Shown: positions 45,396 through 55,997 of the stretch, one piece after another | Layout: each line of letters starts with the position of its first letter | Position numbering within the stretch: the first letter of the stretch is position 1 | DNA from: Symmetrospora coprosmae | Taxonomy: Eukaryota; Basidiomycota; Cystobasidiomycetes; Symmetrosporaceae | Assembly (NCBI GenBank): GCA_008802785.1 | Contig: VUYT01000009.1 | Coordinates: 248,001 to 312,000, forward strand | Length of the DNA: 64,000 nt | Direction: 5' to 3' | The notes under the pieces: generated by a model | What the model saw: only the letters and a program-made list of their open reading frames with translations | Databases searched by the model: none | Told to the model about the DNA's origin: nothing | Made by a program: the position numbers and the translations under genes

Positions 45396-46591
45396 ATGAT
45401 CAGTCAAACTTTCGCATCGCAGCTTCTGCCATGGGATTTCAAGTGAGCTTGCAACTCGTCGTGCGACGGAGCCCCGAATCTGACAAGGTCCCTTTGTTCC
45501 GCAGTGGCTTCCGCTTGCTATCGCGTCTCGGTGGCGGATGTCAGCCAGAGCTTCGCTCTCTGAGCTCCCAGTCTAGCGTACGGTCTGGACTGATGCTAAC
45601 GCTCGTAACCTGTCGGCCATCCAGACATCTCGGAGGTCTACCTCGCCGAACCCACCGCGATGGCTCCCTCAAACGGCCTCCCTCCCTTAGTTGCTATCAA
45701 GATCGCTTGCGACAAAAGTGAACTCTATCCGGGAGAGTATACGCCCGAGCTTGCCGTCGACATCTTTCAGTGTCTGAAGGAATACCTTCGGATCACTGAG
45801 AATGCAGGCGGGCACCCGCTTGTGATCAAAGGCTACCCAGATGCACTCCCAGATGCCCCAGGCACCCTAGTAGCCGATGCAGCCTGCACTGACCTCAAGG
45901 AGCTGCAGCGAGTATGCAGCTCGCCCTGCCAAGTCGGATCAGCATGACAGCCTAGCTGAGTACCATCGGCCTGCCTTCCCGCTTACAGACCCTCGGCTCG
46001 ATGAAGAACGCGGATTATATCCCCGTCACTGCTCCACTATTCAAGTACGCAGGAGCCAGCATCCTCACCGTGCTCCAGTTTCTGCATCCATTCGGAATAT
46101 TCTACGGAGACGGCTACCCACACAACACCGCCATCGACAAGGACTTTACGCTGAAAGCGATCGACCTAGGAGAGGTCCCCGGCAAAGCGGACGCAACGAA
46201 GGATGCGCGCACCACTGTCGCATCCCTGTACTTCCTGCTCACCGGAGACGCCGACGCCAAGTTCAGAGATGCGTCATGGCTGCGCCCGCGTCTGTCGGGA
46301 TCTCACTGGCGCGCTCAGCACCCGCTCTTCTTCGACATGCTGCTCGGTATGCTCGACCATGAGTCTCCAACGCGGACGCTCGAGCACGCATACTGGAAGA
46401 GCAGCGAGGGAGGCACAGTGCCCGTGTTTCGGGGCTCCGGGACGACTAGTGGAATGGACCTCGGAAATTTGGCCAAGGCGGCGTACCTCTCGCTGCCGAT
46501 CGCTTCTCGCGGCTGGCTTAAGAGCAAGGGCATCGAGGAGGACTTGGTATTGAAGCGAGGGCTGCCGACCTGTGGTGACGCCTCTCCCTGA
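45396..46591 (+). CDS. Divergent protein-kinase-like protein, tandem copy A
   Basis: The first exon (ATG at 45396) codes MISQTFASQLLPWDF, spliced at GTGAGC to NGFRLLSRLGGG. A second splice (GTCAGC donor at ~45539, acceptor ~45625) completes the glycine-rich loop LGGGYISEVYLAEP. The beta-3 lysine is in VAIKIACDK. A later intron near 45912-45988 joins LQR to TLGSMKNADYIPV. The catalytic-loop region reads GIFYGDGYPHNTAIDKDF, keeping Asp and Asn but not the canonical HRDLKPEN, and AIDLGEV stands where DFG is expected, keeping its Asp. The C-lobe includes ASLYFLLTGDADAK and HPLFFDMLLGMLDHESPT. This is about 340 residues, short for a kinase. It may be an active atypical kinase or a pseudokinase. 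The tandem copy B shares every splice site. Confidence 0.78.
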
Positions 46592-46804
46592 ATCGAGCTC
46601 TCTCCTTGCCACCTGTAAGCATAGCACGGAGAAGGAGCGCACCCTCTTGACCTCAACGTAGCCGTCGAATGACGTATGTGCGGCGACCAGGCCGACCTGA
46701 CTGACGGAACTCCGCTATCCCATACGCTTACTAGCCGAAAAAGACAGCGGTCTGACTCGTTCTTCGTTAATCCTCGACGCACTCACGCCACACCTCCGAG
46801 AGTC

Positions 46805-47973
46805 ATGATCACACGAGCTGATGCAGCGCAACCTCTGCCACGCGACTTCCAGTCAGGCTTGCACATCCCGACTGTCAGTCTACTCGCGCTGACGCGGCGG
46901 CCATCATGCCTTCCCTTTGTCTGTAGCGGATTCCGCCTGCTTGCTTATCTTGGTGGCGGATGTGAGCCTTTCTATCTCTGGAAGCAACGATCTATAGTAC
47001 TGATTCCGAGCGACGTTACCGTTCCGGCAGATACTTCCGAGGTATACCTGGCGGAGCCGCTTGACCCTCGGTCGGATGCACATGTAGATCTGCCGAGGCG
47101 GGTGGCAATAAAGATCGCCTGCGACAAGCTCGACGAGTACCCCGGCGCGTATACGCCTGAGCTTGTTATTCAGATCTTCGAGGATCAGAAGGAGTACATG
47201 CGCAGGATCGAGAAAGCTGGCGGACATCCCTTGATTGCAAAGGGATATCCCGATGCCCTGCCCGAGGTCCGCGACACTACGATCGCTGAGCCGGCATGCT
47301 GCACCTTGAAGATGCTGCAGGAGGTAGGTGTCGCATCACTTGTCGAAAGGTGGACTATCTTCTTGACCCTTGCCACCTGGCCTCCGCAATGTGGGATTAG
47401 CTTCTAGGCCCCAACGAGGCCGACTTGAATCCCTTATCGCCAGCCCTGGTCAAATACGTTGGCGCCAGCATCTTCCTAGTGCTCGAGTTCTTACAGTCTA
47501 TCGGCATCTTCTATGCGGATGGGCTGTCGCACAACACCGTCATCACGGCGGACTTTACGCTACAGCATGTCGACATCGGGGAGTTGGCCACCAAGAAGAA
47601 CGACGCCAGGAAAGACGCGCGGATAGTCGTGTGCTCGCTGTACTCTCTGCTCACGGGCGATGCGAACGCCAAGTATCGGTCCATCCCCTGGCTGCAGGAG
47701 CACCTGTCCGTGGCGCCCTGGCGATTAGAGCATCCGCTCTTCTTTGAGATGCTGTTGGGCATGCTGGAGCACGCATCTCCCACCCAGGCTCTTGCGCACC
47801 CATACTGGTCAAGCGCCGAGGCTGGAACAGTCACTGTATTCAAACATACAGGCGGAGCGCGTGCAGCCGATCTCCATATGCTGGCAAAGACGGCCTACCG
47901 ATCCCTGCCGACGAAGGCGCAGAACTGGCTGGCGTCGAAGAGCGTCGTGGGCGAGCTCCTTATGGCCCGTTGA
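46805..47973 (+). CDS. Divergent protein-kinase-like protein, tandem copy B
   Basis: ATG at 46805 opens MITRADAAQPLPRDF, spliced to HGFRLLAYLGGG and then, with a GTGAGC donor, to YTSEVYLAEP, giving the glycine loop LGGGYTSEVYLAEP. The beta-3 lysine is in RRVAIKIACDK. An intron near 47325-47407 leads to GPNEADLNPLSPALVKYVGA. The catalytic-loop region is GIFYADGLSHNTVITADF and the DFG equivalent HVDIGEL. Asp residues are kept, but GD of copy A is AD here and the Pro is lost. The C-lobe parallels copy A (CSLYSLLTGDANAK, HPLFFEMLLGMLEHASPT). It starts 213 bases after the stop of copy A, same strand, so the pair arose by tandem duplication. Whether it phosphorylates proteins is unknown. Confidence 0.78.
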
Positions 47974-48180
47974 TGCGGGGCGGGCGCCTGTAACACGTTC
48001 CTATCTCCGTTCCGAGCCGTCATCAAGAGTGCTGCTCGCTGCTTCGCGGGCTTGGAGAGTCTTGTCGCAGCTCCCTCTCCCACTCTCCCAAAAGGGACGT
48101 GCGTCCTGCTCGTAGAGGGAGCCCGAGAATAAAATGGATTCTTGATCGACACGAATGTTGCGTCCGCCCGCGGCTTGAGC

Positions 48181-50014
48181 CTAGTCCGCCTTGCTGCCCT
48201 TAGTCCCCTTGCGTCGTGCCAGATAACCTTGCAGGGTTGACTTCTCGCTCCACAATCTGGTGTTACGTGCTGGTCAGCTTCGCCTTTCTGATCGGGCTGT
48301 CCAAAGCAGACTCACCCAGCCACGAGTGTCGGCGCGAAGCATAGTCCGCCGAGCAGAATGTGCCTTGCAAGACCCGCTCTGAGCTGCCATGCAGTGCTCA
48401 CATGGCTCCAGTGCAGTGGGGCGGCGGCTAAGATGCTCGTAACGATAGCGAATCGGGCTTCCCTAAGAGGGCGTGTGAGTCCTGCCGATGTGTCCTGCCT
48501 CTCCGAATACTTGTGTATGAAGCGCACGCTGTATGCGATCCTGCATGCCATAGATATACCGTTCGCCCAGAGAAGTGCGTCCTCCTTCATGCCGAGAAAG
48601 GTAACGCATGCATAGCACGCTGCGCAGTACACGCCGCTCCATGCCAGCAGGGCATAGCTCATTCTTGAAAGCTCGTGTTCATTGGCAACGGCCTGTACGA
48701 AGGCTTCCAGGATACCATTGAGGCCTAGCAGGGGAAGCAGGAACAGGTACTGCTGCAGCAAAGCTGGCGCACTCGTGTTCATCCAGCGCGATCCGCGGAG
48801 CAGGTGAAAGAGGAGCGGTGTGGTGTAGAAAGGCGCGAAACAGGTGAAGGCGAGCGTCAGGTAGACCTGCAGCTTGATTAGCTGGCGCAATAGGCCGAGC
48901 GAGGCGTCCGCCTTCGCTTCCGCTTCTTTGCTGGCTTTCGTAGGGCCGTCATTCTGGCAACCGATGTTGCGGGAGTAGAATAGCCTCGACGACTCCTCCA
49001 GGGGCTGAAAGATGATACGAGCGACAAGCGAGCCTATTGAGGCATTGTGTTAGTAATGGCGACCCAGACCGGGCGAGTCAGAGAGGCGGACAGCTCACCG
49101 TAGTTAAGGGCTAGCGCATAGCCGCCTTGATCCTCGATAGGACTAATGCGAGACACAATGACCTTGTCGCCCTCAGTCAGGACCTGCTTGAAGAACGACT
49201 GCTTGGTCAGAGCGTAGGCTAGCTTCAGGATTGACGAGTCGGGCGCGCTTCTGTGATGGGGACACCTATTCAGCAGGGTGGCACAGTCGAGCAGAGCAGT
49301 GGCCATAGCTTTAGAGGCTTACTCTGATGAGTCGGTGCTTTGAGCTGGCTGTGCATGACGATAGTGCCAAGCGTAGCGGATGAGCAGTGTCGCCGAGTAG
49401 GCAGCCTGCCCTATCGCGAATGCCAGCAGCGCGAGCTTGTCACGTCCGTATAGGATGACAAGGAGGGTCGTTACTGCGCGAACGATGACTGCCGATCCTT
49501 CGATGCCGACGCGCAGCCTGACATCGGCCGCCATCTGCGCGCGGTTGAAGTAAGGCTCTGAAGCGAGCTCCACCAGTGTTGCGAGCGCGTATAGCAAAAC
49601 CGAGCTGCGGAAATGCGGCTGCGCTGCAACTGCATGCGCTGTACTGCGCGCGTAGAGGGCGAATGCTGCGCATGCGAGGGGGATGCCGAAGGCGAGCGGG
49701 AGGAGAGAGGTCCTGTACACGGCCTTCCTACTGACGCGAGCGCTTGAGGATCGCGCGAGGGTAGCGCGGATCCCTTCGCGGCAGAGGAAGAGCACGGTGT
49801 TGAGCAGCGGCTCGAGCTGAATAGTTGCTGTACCGAACGCGGCAGGGGTGGTGAACGACAGCAGGGCCTGGTTCAGCGTGAAAGTGATGAGACGGGACCC
49901 GAGCTGTAGCAGCAACAGCAGCGAAGCCGTGCTTCCGGCATTTGCGCTCATTCCAGGCGATTGCGATGCGTATTTGGAGGAGAGCGATGTGCAAGATGCC
50001 ATCAGGGAGGCCAT
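48181..50014 (-). CDS. RFT1: RFT1-like oligosaccharide translocation protein (ER membrane)
   Basis: Start at 50014 (or 50002) on the minus strand. The N-terminal membrane segment reads STASLLLLLQLGSRLITFTL, followed by FGTATIQLEPLLNTVLFLCR, which parallels the yeast RFT1 N-terminus. Later segments include ELASEPYFNRAQM, then after an intron SSILKLAYALTKQSFFKQVL and TEGDKVIVSRISPIEDQGGY, the most conserved RFT1 block. After a further intron come FQPLEESSRLFYSRN, then QVYLTLAFTCFAPFYT and the last membrane helices. The final exon, joined by a GTGAGT intron near 48250-48315, reads LWSEKSTLQGYLARRKGT and stops at 48181. The family is needed for N-glycan precursor assembly at the ER; direct flipping of Man5GlcNAc2-PP-dolichol is disputed. 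Confidence 0.95.
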
Positions 50015-50137
50015 AAGGCCTGAGGCCGTCTTTTCGAAGATGTATAGGCAGCCTCGGGTGACATCCGATGGCGTGACCTCTCCTCGAGCATGAGCATCGC
50101 TTCCCCTTTCTCCCTCGCCAACCTCGACATGACAAGA

Positions 50138-50842
50138 TGGCCGACGTGAGCGAGCCACGGTAGGACGGCGTGCTCGTACAGCGCTCGAGCTCCATCGTCT
50201 CGAATGCCTCAAGCCACGCCTCGTCGTCCTCCGCGGCGCCCAAACACACGTATCACGGCCACCGTCGAAACAGCTTCACGACGAACGACGTCGAAGAGCT
50301 GACGGAGCTGCGCGCGCGACAGCGCATGCACAATGGCGCATACGAGCGTACAGCTCTGGGGACATCGGTCTACGCAATTGTCCTCTTGAAGATCTTCTCC
50401 CCCGCTTTCGCTCGCAGTGCGTCCGCTCGCTCGTCCCGTTGCCGACTGAAACAGCGGCACCGCAGCTATCTGACCCTTTCGGTCGCGCACTGCGCATCCA
50501 TTTCACAGTCGGCATGATCTACGTCGTAATCTCCATCATGCTCATCATAGTCTCCATCGTCCGGCGGAAGCGCAGCGAGCACGACTTTGCGGATGCGTAC
50601 CAGCCTCTGCCGCAAGAGCCCGACTCGAGCGCAGCCAATGCCGCACAACGGCCAAAGCAGGCGGGCAAGCGCGTGTGGGGCAGAGAGTTCAGGTGAGTGT
50701 GACTCTGCGTATCCCTTCGAGTCGCTTCTGACTGTAGGAGCGGATCTGTCTGCAAAGGACCGTCGGGAATCTCGTCATCTTTCTTTGCCTGGCCGTCGGC
50801 GGGCTAGAGCTGGCCATCTTTACGCTACTCATGCGGATGTGA
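50138..50842 (+). CDS. DUF202-type small membrane protein
   Basis: Three well-supported exons encode RSSSIVSNASSHASS and a linker, then the family-like block LRARQRMHNGAYERTALGTS and the first membrane helix (VYAIVLLKIFS). A GTGCGT intron (~50419-50513) leads to helix 2 (IGMIYVVISIMLIIVSIV) with HDFADAYQPL. A further intron (~50695-50769) leads to helix 3 (TVGNLVIFLCLAVGGLELAI) and the end FTLLMRM. The domain resembles the transmembrane part of VTC polyphosphate polymerase accessory proteins. The start is uncertain: ATG at 50138 gives MAD plus a 36-base GTGAGC...CAG intron, which is very short, while the only in-frame codon nearer is a GTG. It is divergent from RFT1, with ~120 bases between starts. 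Confidence 0.8.
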
Positions 50843-51416
50843 CTATCTGTCAGCCTGCTGGCGCCCGGCTGCGGAGCTTGACGCCTCTCGATCTCTTCCT
50901 TGTTGTTGTGCATCAGTTCTCATTGCATGTATGCTGGAACAAAGCTGTCCGCAGCAACGTAAAGCGTCTCTCATGGCTGCCCTCTATGCTCTTCATTGCA
51001 ACGACAGGGGACTGCCCCTATGCGTCTCTGAGCAGACTGGACTGTACCCTACAGAAAGGCAGAATTACGGTGCGCAGCCTCGCGCGAACCAAAACCGGAC
51101 GAAGTGATCGAAAAGGGAGCGTGAAGGAGCGTGATTGATTCGATCTGGCGCAGAAGGAAGGGAACGAGCCGAGTCTGCCGGCGTTTTTGGAGGAACGTCC
51201 GTGGTGGCAGACGAGAAATGAGAGGTGAAGGGCTGGTCGCCCCGAGGAACGTCCATCTTGTGATTGTCCGTGTAGCCGCACTGGGGTGGGTCGCGTCACC
51301 TATGCGCTGTCGACGACTCGGAAAGCGCCCTTGGCGAACATGCCTCGGCCCGCAGGAGGACACTCGCAGATTGGCTGTTGGCAACGCAAGCGCAAGGAGG
51401 GGGAGGGCGCAGACAT
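50843..51416. other. Convergent intergenic region, nothing recognised
   Basis: About 570 bases between the ends of the DUF202 gene (plus) and the secreted-protein gene (minus). Short frames cross it on both strands without domains. Probably two 3' UTRs. Confidence 0.55.
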
Positions 51417-52463
51417 CAGTCGGCCGGGTCTAAGCGCTGGTGGCAGTTTACTGAGTGTGAAACGGGAGTGACGCTCACGGCATTGCCATTCTCGCCAAAG
51501 TGGACATTAACGCCGTCAATCTGGACCCAGCTGCATGAGAGAAGATGAGGTCAGTCGGCGGTTGTTGACGGGGTGAATGCGGAGGTCGACTCACACGATG
51601 CAGTAGCCGCAGTCGGGAAGGTCAGCCCCTGCCGACCAGTCAAAGGTGGTCTGGCCGATGAAGCGGCCACCAGGCTGATTGTTGCTGTAAGTGGGGGAGC
51701 GTCACATAGCCGCCAGGTCAGCCTCACAGTCACACATAATGTCAGAGAGGAGACGGGCTCACTTTGGGTCAAAGTGCAGACTGCCCGAGAGGAGGTTCCA
51801 GTTGTTGGGCCTATTCCTGTACGATCCCACGCCGTTGTACTCCGAGTGGAGGATGTACTTGAACTTGACCTGTGAACATTGCGGACGTCAGGGTCAGCAA
51901 GTGTCGATGCAGCCAGGGACCGGCAGTGACCGAGCGCACGTACATGCCCATTTGCCTGGAACGTGCGCCCGTTCAGCAGCTCGACGCCCTCCGCAGTGAC
52001 GCGATAGTAGTCTGGGTCGTTGCATCCGTCGCTCGTGTCCTGTCGCGCGCACTGGTACGTAGGTGCGTTTGGGCTGCTGCTTGTCGGGCAGGTGTTGGGC
52101 GGCGGCGTGGGGATGGACGACGGGCCGCCTTGTCGCGTCCGCTTGATGCGGGTGCCGCCAGAGGCCTCGAGCGCGCGGATGGCGAGGGTGTCGACTTGCG
52201 AGCGCTTGACGCGCTGGCGGGCGAGCTCTGTGGGAATGTAGGTGAGAGGCCAGTCGGCGCAGTGCCTTGCACAGGGTCTGCGAGGGAGGCGCCTCACCAT
52301 CGTGCTCGGAGCTGATCTGTGCAAGAGAGTGGTGTCGACGGTGCTGGAGGTGCTGCACAGGTCCGGCAGCTGCTGCTGGCGGTGAGACCGCAGCCACGAG
52401 GGGAAGGAGGAGAGCAAGGCAGTGGATTAGAAGGAGCGTGGTGGCCGCGGGCGAGACAATCAT
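51417..52463 (-). CDS. Secreted protein of unknown family with dibasic sites
   Basis: Start at 52463 on the minus strand with a strong signal peptide (TTLLLIHCLALLLPLVAAVS). Five exons joined at GTGAGG, GTACGT, GTGAGC and GTGAGT donors give about 260 residues. After the signal come His/Gln-rich sequence and two Lys-Arg sites (RQRVKR and TRIKR) 19-20 residues apart, suitable for Kex2 cleavage in the Golgi. The C-terminal part looks folded: NTCPTSSSPNAP, DGCNDPDYYRVTAEGVELLN, FKYILHSEYNGVGSYRNRPN, FIGQTTFDWSAGADLPDCGY and CIVWVQIDGVNVHFGENGNA. Five Cys occur after the signal, including the CxxC-like pair in DCGYC. I do not recognise the fold. A wall-associated or secreted role is inferred from the signal only. 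Confidence 0.75.
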
Positions 52464-53277
52464 GATGGGGTGCGGAGGCGGAGGGGAAGATCGGGAAGAC
52501 GGGAAGCTCGATGGTGGATGCGTGATGTTGTTTGGATGGGACTGATGGAAGTGGAACGGAACGGAGAAGGAGGGCGGAGAAGGGCGGAGAGGGAGAGGCG
52601 ATGGGATATTGGAGCAAAACTGGAAGCAGAAGAGACGAAGGGAGGGAGGGAAGGAAGAAGGACAACACGGGCGAGATCTTCGCCCTCTCATCCCTCCCGA
52701 TCCTCGATAGGAGGCGCGCAAGGGGCCCAAGGGGGCGTCAGCGCGCCGGCGGAGCGGAGGGGGTCAAAGCGGTCCGATCTCGAGGAGTGGGGCCGGCACG
52801 GATGGGCAGGATGGAGCCAGGCCACAGGGACCAGGTGCGTGTGAGCAACAGCGTGCAGTCAGCCTCGCACGAATCTGATCCGAACCCAACGCCTGCAGTC
52901 CCGAGTTTCGAGACCTGCGCCTCAAGCTAGTCGTAGGCATGTCAACCAACGACGGGAAACAGTGAGCTCGGAGCCTCTGAGGATCCGCATGCTCGCTTGT
53001 AACGAGGTTCGCATCGGATACGGGCAGATCTGCATGTGCGAGCGGTTCTTAGCCGCTAACTACATGCTGCGTCAGGCGCCGAGGTTGTGCAGAAAGGAAA
53101 GACATCTTCCCTGATGATGCCTGACCCTCTGGGGCTGGACTTCCGGGATGGCCGAGGTTACAACATGCCCGTCCGCCGAAGTGCTGGCGATGTACACATA
53201 CTGAATGCGTGCACGCTCTATGACCCCAAGGAAACCCTGCTGCGCTCGAAGCGGCTTTGTCCCAGCGCGCGCGACGC
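52464..53277. other. Promoter of the secreted-protein gene and ARPC5 3' flank
   Basis: About 810 bases. From ~52550 to 52680 the plus strand is extremely purine-rich (GAAGGAGGGCGGAGAAGGGC and similar), that is a long polypyrimidine tract on the coding strand of the secreted-protein gene. No credible coding frame. Confidence 0.6.
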
Positions 53278-54054
53278 TCAGATCTGACGGTGGTCCGACA
53301 TTGTCCGCACAATGCACCCGACGCCGGCGACTTCCGTGAGCTGCGGGAGGGCCCAAGACAGGACAAAAGTCGCGTCTAGGTGTCAGCAACTGCCCCGCCA
53401 GCGCCGCATTGCCCGCAGGGGACTGCGGAGGGACCCGCGTATCGCGTGCCGTGCGCACCTTCTCGTGCCAGTTGAGGAGGACCGAGCAGTTGCCCCCATC
53501 CTCGACGCTCGCCATTCCCTTGTACAGGTACTTCATGAGCGTGTCCTGCGCCACGGGGTCGAGCGCCGTCACGACCTTGGCAATGTCTGTCGCGCGGGTC
53601 GTGTTGAGCACCGAGAGGACCGTCGCGAGCGTCGTGGACTGCGGGGAGCGCAGGGGGGGCAGTGAAGCATGGACAAGGACGCAGGCGGTCAGCAGCCGGT
53701 TCGCCAGTCGATGTCGATATGAGAGCGCGCCCGTACCCGAGCTTCCTCAAGCGCCAACCCGTACGGCGGCTGCGACAGCGCCACGCTTAGTGCCCCCGCA
53801 GTGTCGTTTCTGGGTGCAAGCAGCCCCACCACCGCGTCAGCAGCGACACGATATCCACACAGAGCAGCACAGCCAGGCAGGCAGGCAGGAAGGACGCACT
53901 TCTGCAGCAGGGAGCGCACCTCGCCGCTCTTCTGCTTTGCCTCGCTCGCGGCCTCGCTGTATGTCCGCGGATCCGGGTCGACGAGCTCCTCCATTGTGAG
54001 GTTGCCGTCCTCGTATTGGTCCACATCTATCAAGCGCCAGTTCCGCGTGGCCAT
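53278..54054 (-). CDS. ARPC5: Arp2/3 complex 16-kDa subunit
   Basis: Start at 54054 (minus). Exon 1 encodes NWRLIDVDQYEDGNLTMEEL and SEAKQKSGEVRSLLQK. Three introns (GTGCGT, GTACGG and GTGCGC donors) join it to NDTAGALSVALSQPPYG, then STTLATVLSVLNTTRATDI, then LMKYLYKGMASVEDGGNCSV and LLNWHEK, and finally LTEVAGVGCIVRTMSDHRQI. The order of blocks (IDVDxY, LLQ, ALxxPP, MKYIYKGF, LLxWHEK, GxGxIVR) matches ARPC5 over its usual ~150 residues. It is part of the seven-subunit complex that nucleates branched actin at cortical patches for endocytosis. The final exon was chosen because its reading restores the conserved ending. Confidence 0.93.
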
Positions 54055-54767
54055 GTTGTCGTGTATGTACTCTGTTATGTGGGAGATGCGCTGCAACGGT
54101 GGTCGAAGAGATGGGAAAAGGGCAATGACGCCGGGATCCCCCTCTGGCGGCGGTGGCAGCGGCGAACCTCTCGCTCATGCGTTGCAGCTGTCCTTCTCCT
54201 CGTCGCTCTTCCGCATATCGCACGCACACACACAGACCAGTGTCAGGATGGAGGAGGATATGCACGACCATGCAACACTGCTCCCCTCTGGTTCTCGCAG
54301 TGCTTCCCGGCCACTGTTCTCTTCCGTCTCTCACGGGAACCACATTTACGCTCAGAGAGGTGCCGCGATGATGAAGTCAGGCAGAGACGGCAGGGAAGGA
54401 GGAAAGCAGCCAGCAGGCAGGTGTGGCAGACTGGCACTGCTACGACAGGACTGGACCAGAAGGACAGCGAACTGCATGCCCCGCCTGGTTCCGCTTCTTC
54501 CCCACCCACTGACGCGCCCGACGCCATCCTCCACAAGGGGGCCGAGTCACGGAAGACTCGCTTGCCAGACGGCTTCTCCTCCTACCAACCGCACTTCTCG
54601 CATGCACACACCCACTTGTGCACCCCATGCAGATCGCTAGCCGGCTCACGCTCTGCCAGTCCTGACGTGCTGCGCTCTTGCCCGACGACGACGACAAGGC
54701 AGACTGTCTCCGCCCCCTCCCCTGACGCCTCTGCAACAACAACAACTTCGACAAGAGGCCAGGCGCG
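54055..54767. other. Divergent intergenic region between ARPC5 and the acidic-tail family copy A
   Basis: About 710 bases. Long frames cross it but lack domains and coding composition. CAACAACAACAACTTCGACAA lies ~35 bases upstream of the ATG at 54768, a plausible short 5' leader. Confidence 0.55.
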
Positions 54768-55997
54768 ATGGCCTCTTTCTCGCACGTATCCTCCTCTTCC
54801 TCTTCTCCGCCGTCCTCCCCGCCTGGAACGTCAGCGCAAGGCGCCAATACATCGTCCCCGTCAAAACGGAGCGCGCCTGATCGTTCAGAGGCGGCCAAGA
54901 AGCAGAAGACCACGACACGGGAGGCAACAGGCTACTACGAGCATCCCGTCGTGGGATCAACCGCAGCATCAGCCCAGAAGGCAATGCCACCTTCTTGGCA
55001 GGATGGACCCTCAGGCAGGCAGATCTGTGAGTGGAGGACGCCCGGCCTGGAGCATGTGTCCCGCTAGAACGCCAAATGCATCACATAGCTGACTCCAGCA
55101 TCTCTGCTAGATTACGTACACACGCCCAACGCGCCTATTGACGTCGACATTGTCCAGCGGGCCATTGCCAATCTCGGAGAAGCCAACTTCTACGACGACC
55201 TGAGCCTGCGCCACTCCATGCTCAACTACCTCACGACGCTCGTCCGCGTTGCGCCCTACCTGGATGCAAGGGACAAGGCCGTCGTCCAGCCTCTACTCGA
55301 CATGTGGGAGATCAAGCATGCCGAGTTTGAAGAGTGCGAATCGCTCGGCGCCGATGAGCGATTCGAGCTTTGGCGCAAGGAGAACTCTCTCGCGTCCCGT
55401 TGCGCTAAGAACGACGACGAGAGACGCGCACTGTGCGAGTCGGCGCGCCGCGAGCTTGTGTGGGGCAAGGAGCCGGTCGTCCGTCGCGGGGTCCAGCTGC
55501 TGAGCGGCGAGTCGCTCCGACAAGCCGACGAGGTGCGGCTGTCCGAGCTCCTCGACATGACGGAGGATCCTCTGCCTTGGTCTGCGTGGGCTTTGCGAGA
55601 TGATCTGGAGGAGCGTCTCGTCGCTGCTGCGCGGTATATCGACACCTTCAGCTTCAGCTGGGTCAAGGGCAAGACCCTGGCTGGCGAGCCGGCGCTCCAG
55701 GGTGTGCGGCAGGACGCGATGCATCTGCTGGCTGAGGGCGGGGTGCTCAACGCGGGTGTAGCGCTGCTCTTCCTCAAGGCATACGCTGCACGCAGTGAGA
55801 AGGAGAAAGAGGTGGAGACTGCGGCAGACGCCATTGGCAAGGGCAAGGGCCAGGGCCGAGCGAATGCGCCCACCTCTGACAAGCACGGGAGCGCCAATGA
55901 AGACGAAGAAGCCTTCAATCTGAGCGACGGCGACGATGCGTATGAGGAGCTTGAGGAGGAAGAAGGGGAGGTGACAGAGTCGGAAAGCGAGGAGTGA
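54768..55997 (+). CDS. Acidic-tail family of unknown function, copy A
   Basis: Exon 1 (54768-55026) is Ser/Pro-rich and then holds a bipartite nuclear-signal-like segment (SKRSAPDRSEAAKKQKTTTR). A GTGAGT intron ends at 55111, and exon 2 starts YYVHTPNAPIDVDIVQRAI. The body is predicted helical: YDDLSLRHSMLNYLTTLVRV, KAVVQPLLDMWEIKHAEFEE, RRELVWGKEPV, then the family hallmark DPLPWSAWALRDDLEERLVA followed by AARYIDTF, AMHLLAEGGVLNAGVALLFL. The C-terminus is acidic, ending DDAYEELEEEEGEVTESESE. I recognise no known domain. Copies B and C follow on the same strand with the same intron position and layout. The nuclear signal plus acidic tail hints at a histone- or nucleic-acid-associated protein, which is inference. 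Confidence 0.8.

Noticed and set aside
53087-53287. 66-codon plus-strand frame
   Set aside because: Antisense to and downstream of the last ARPC5 exon, with no coding features.
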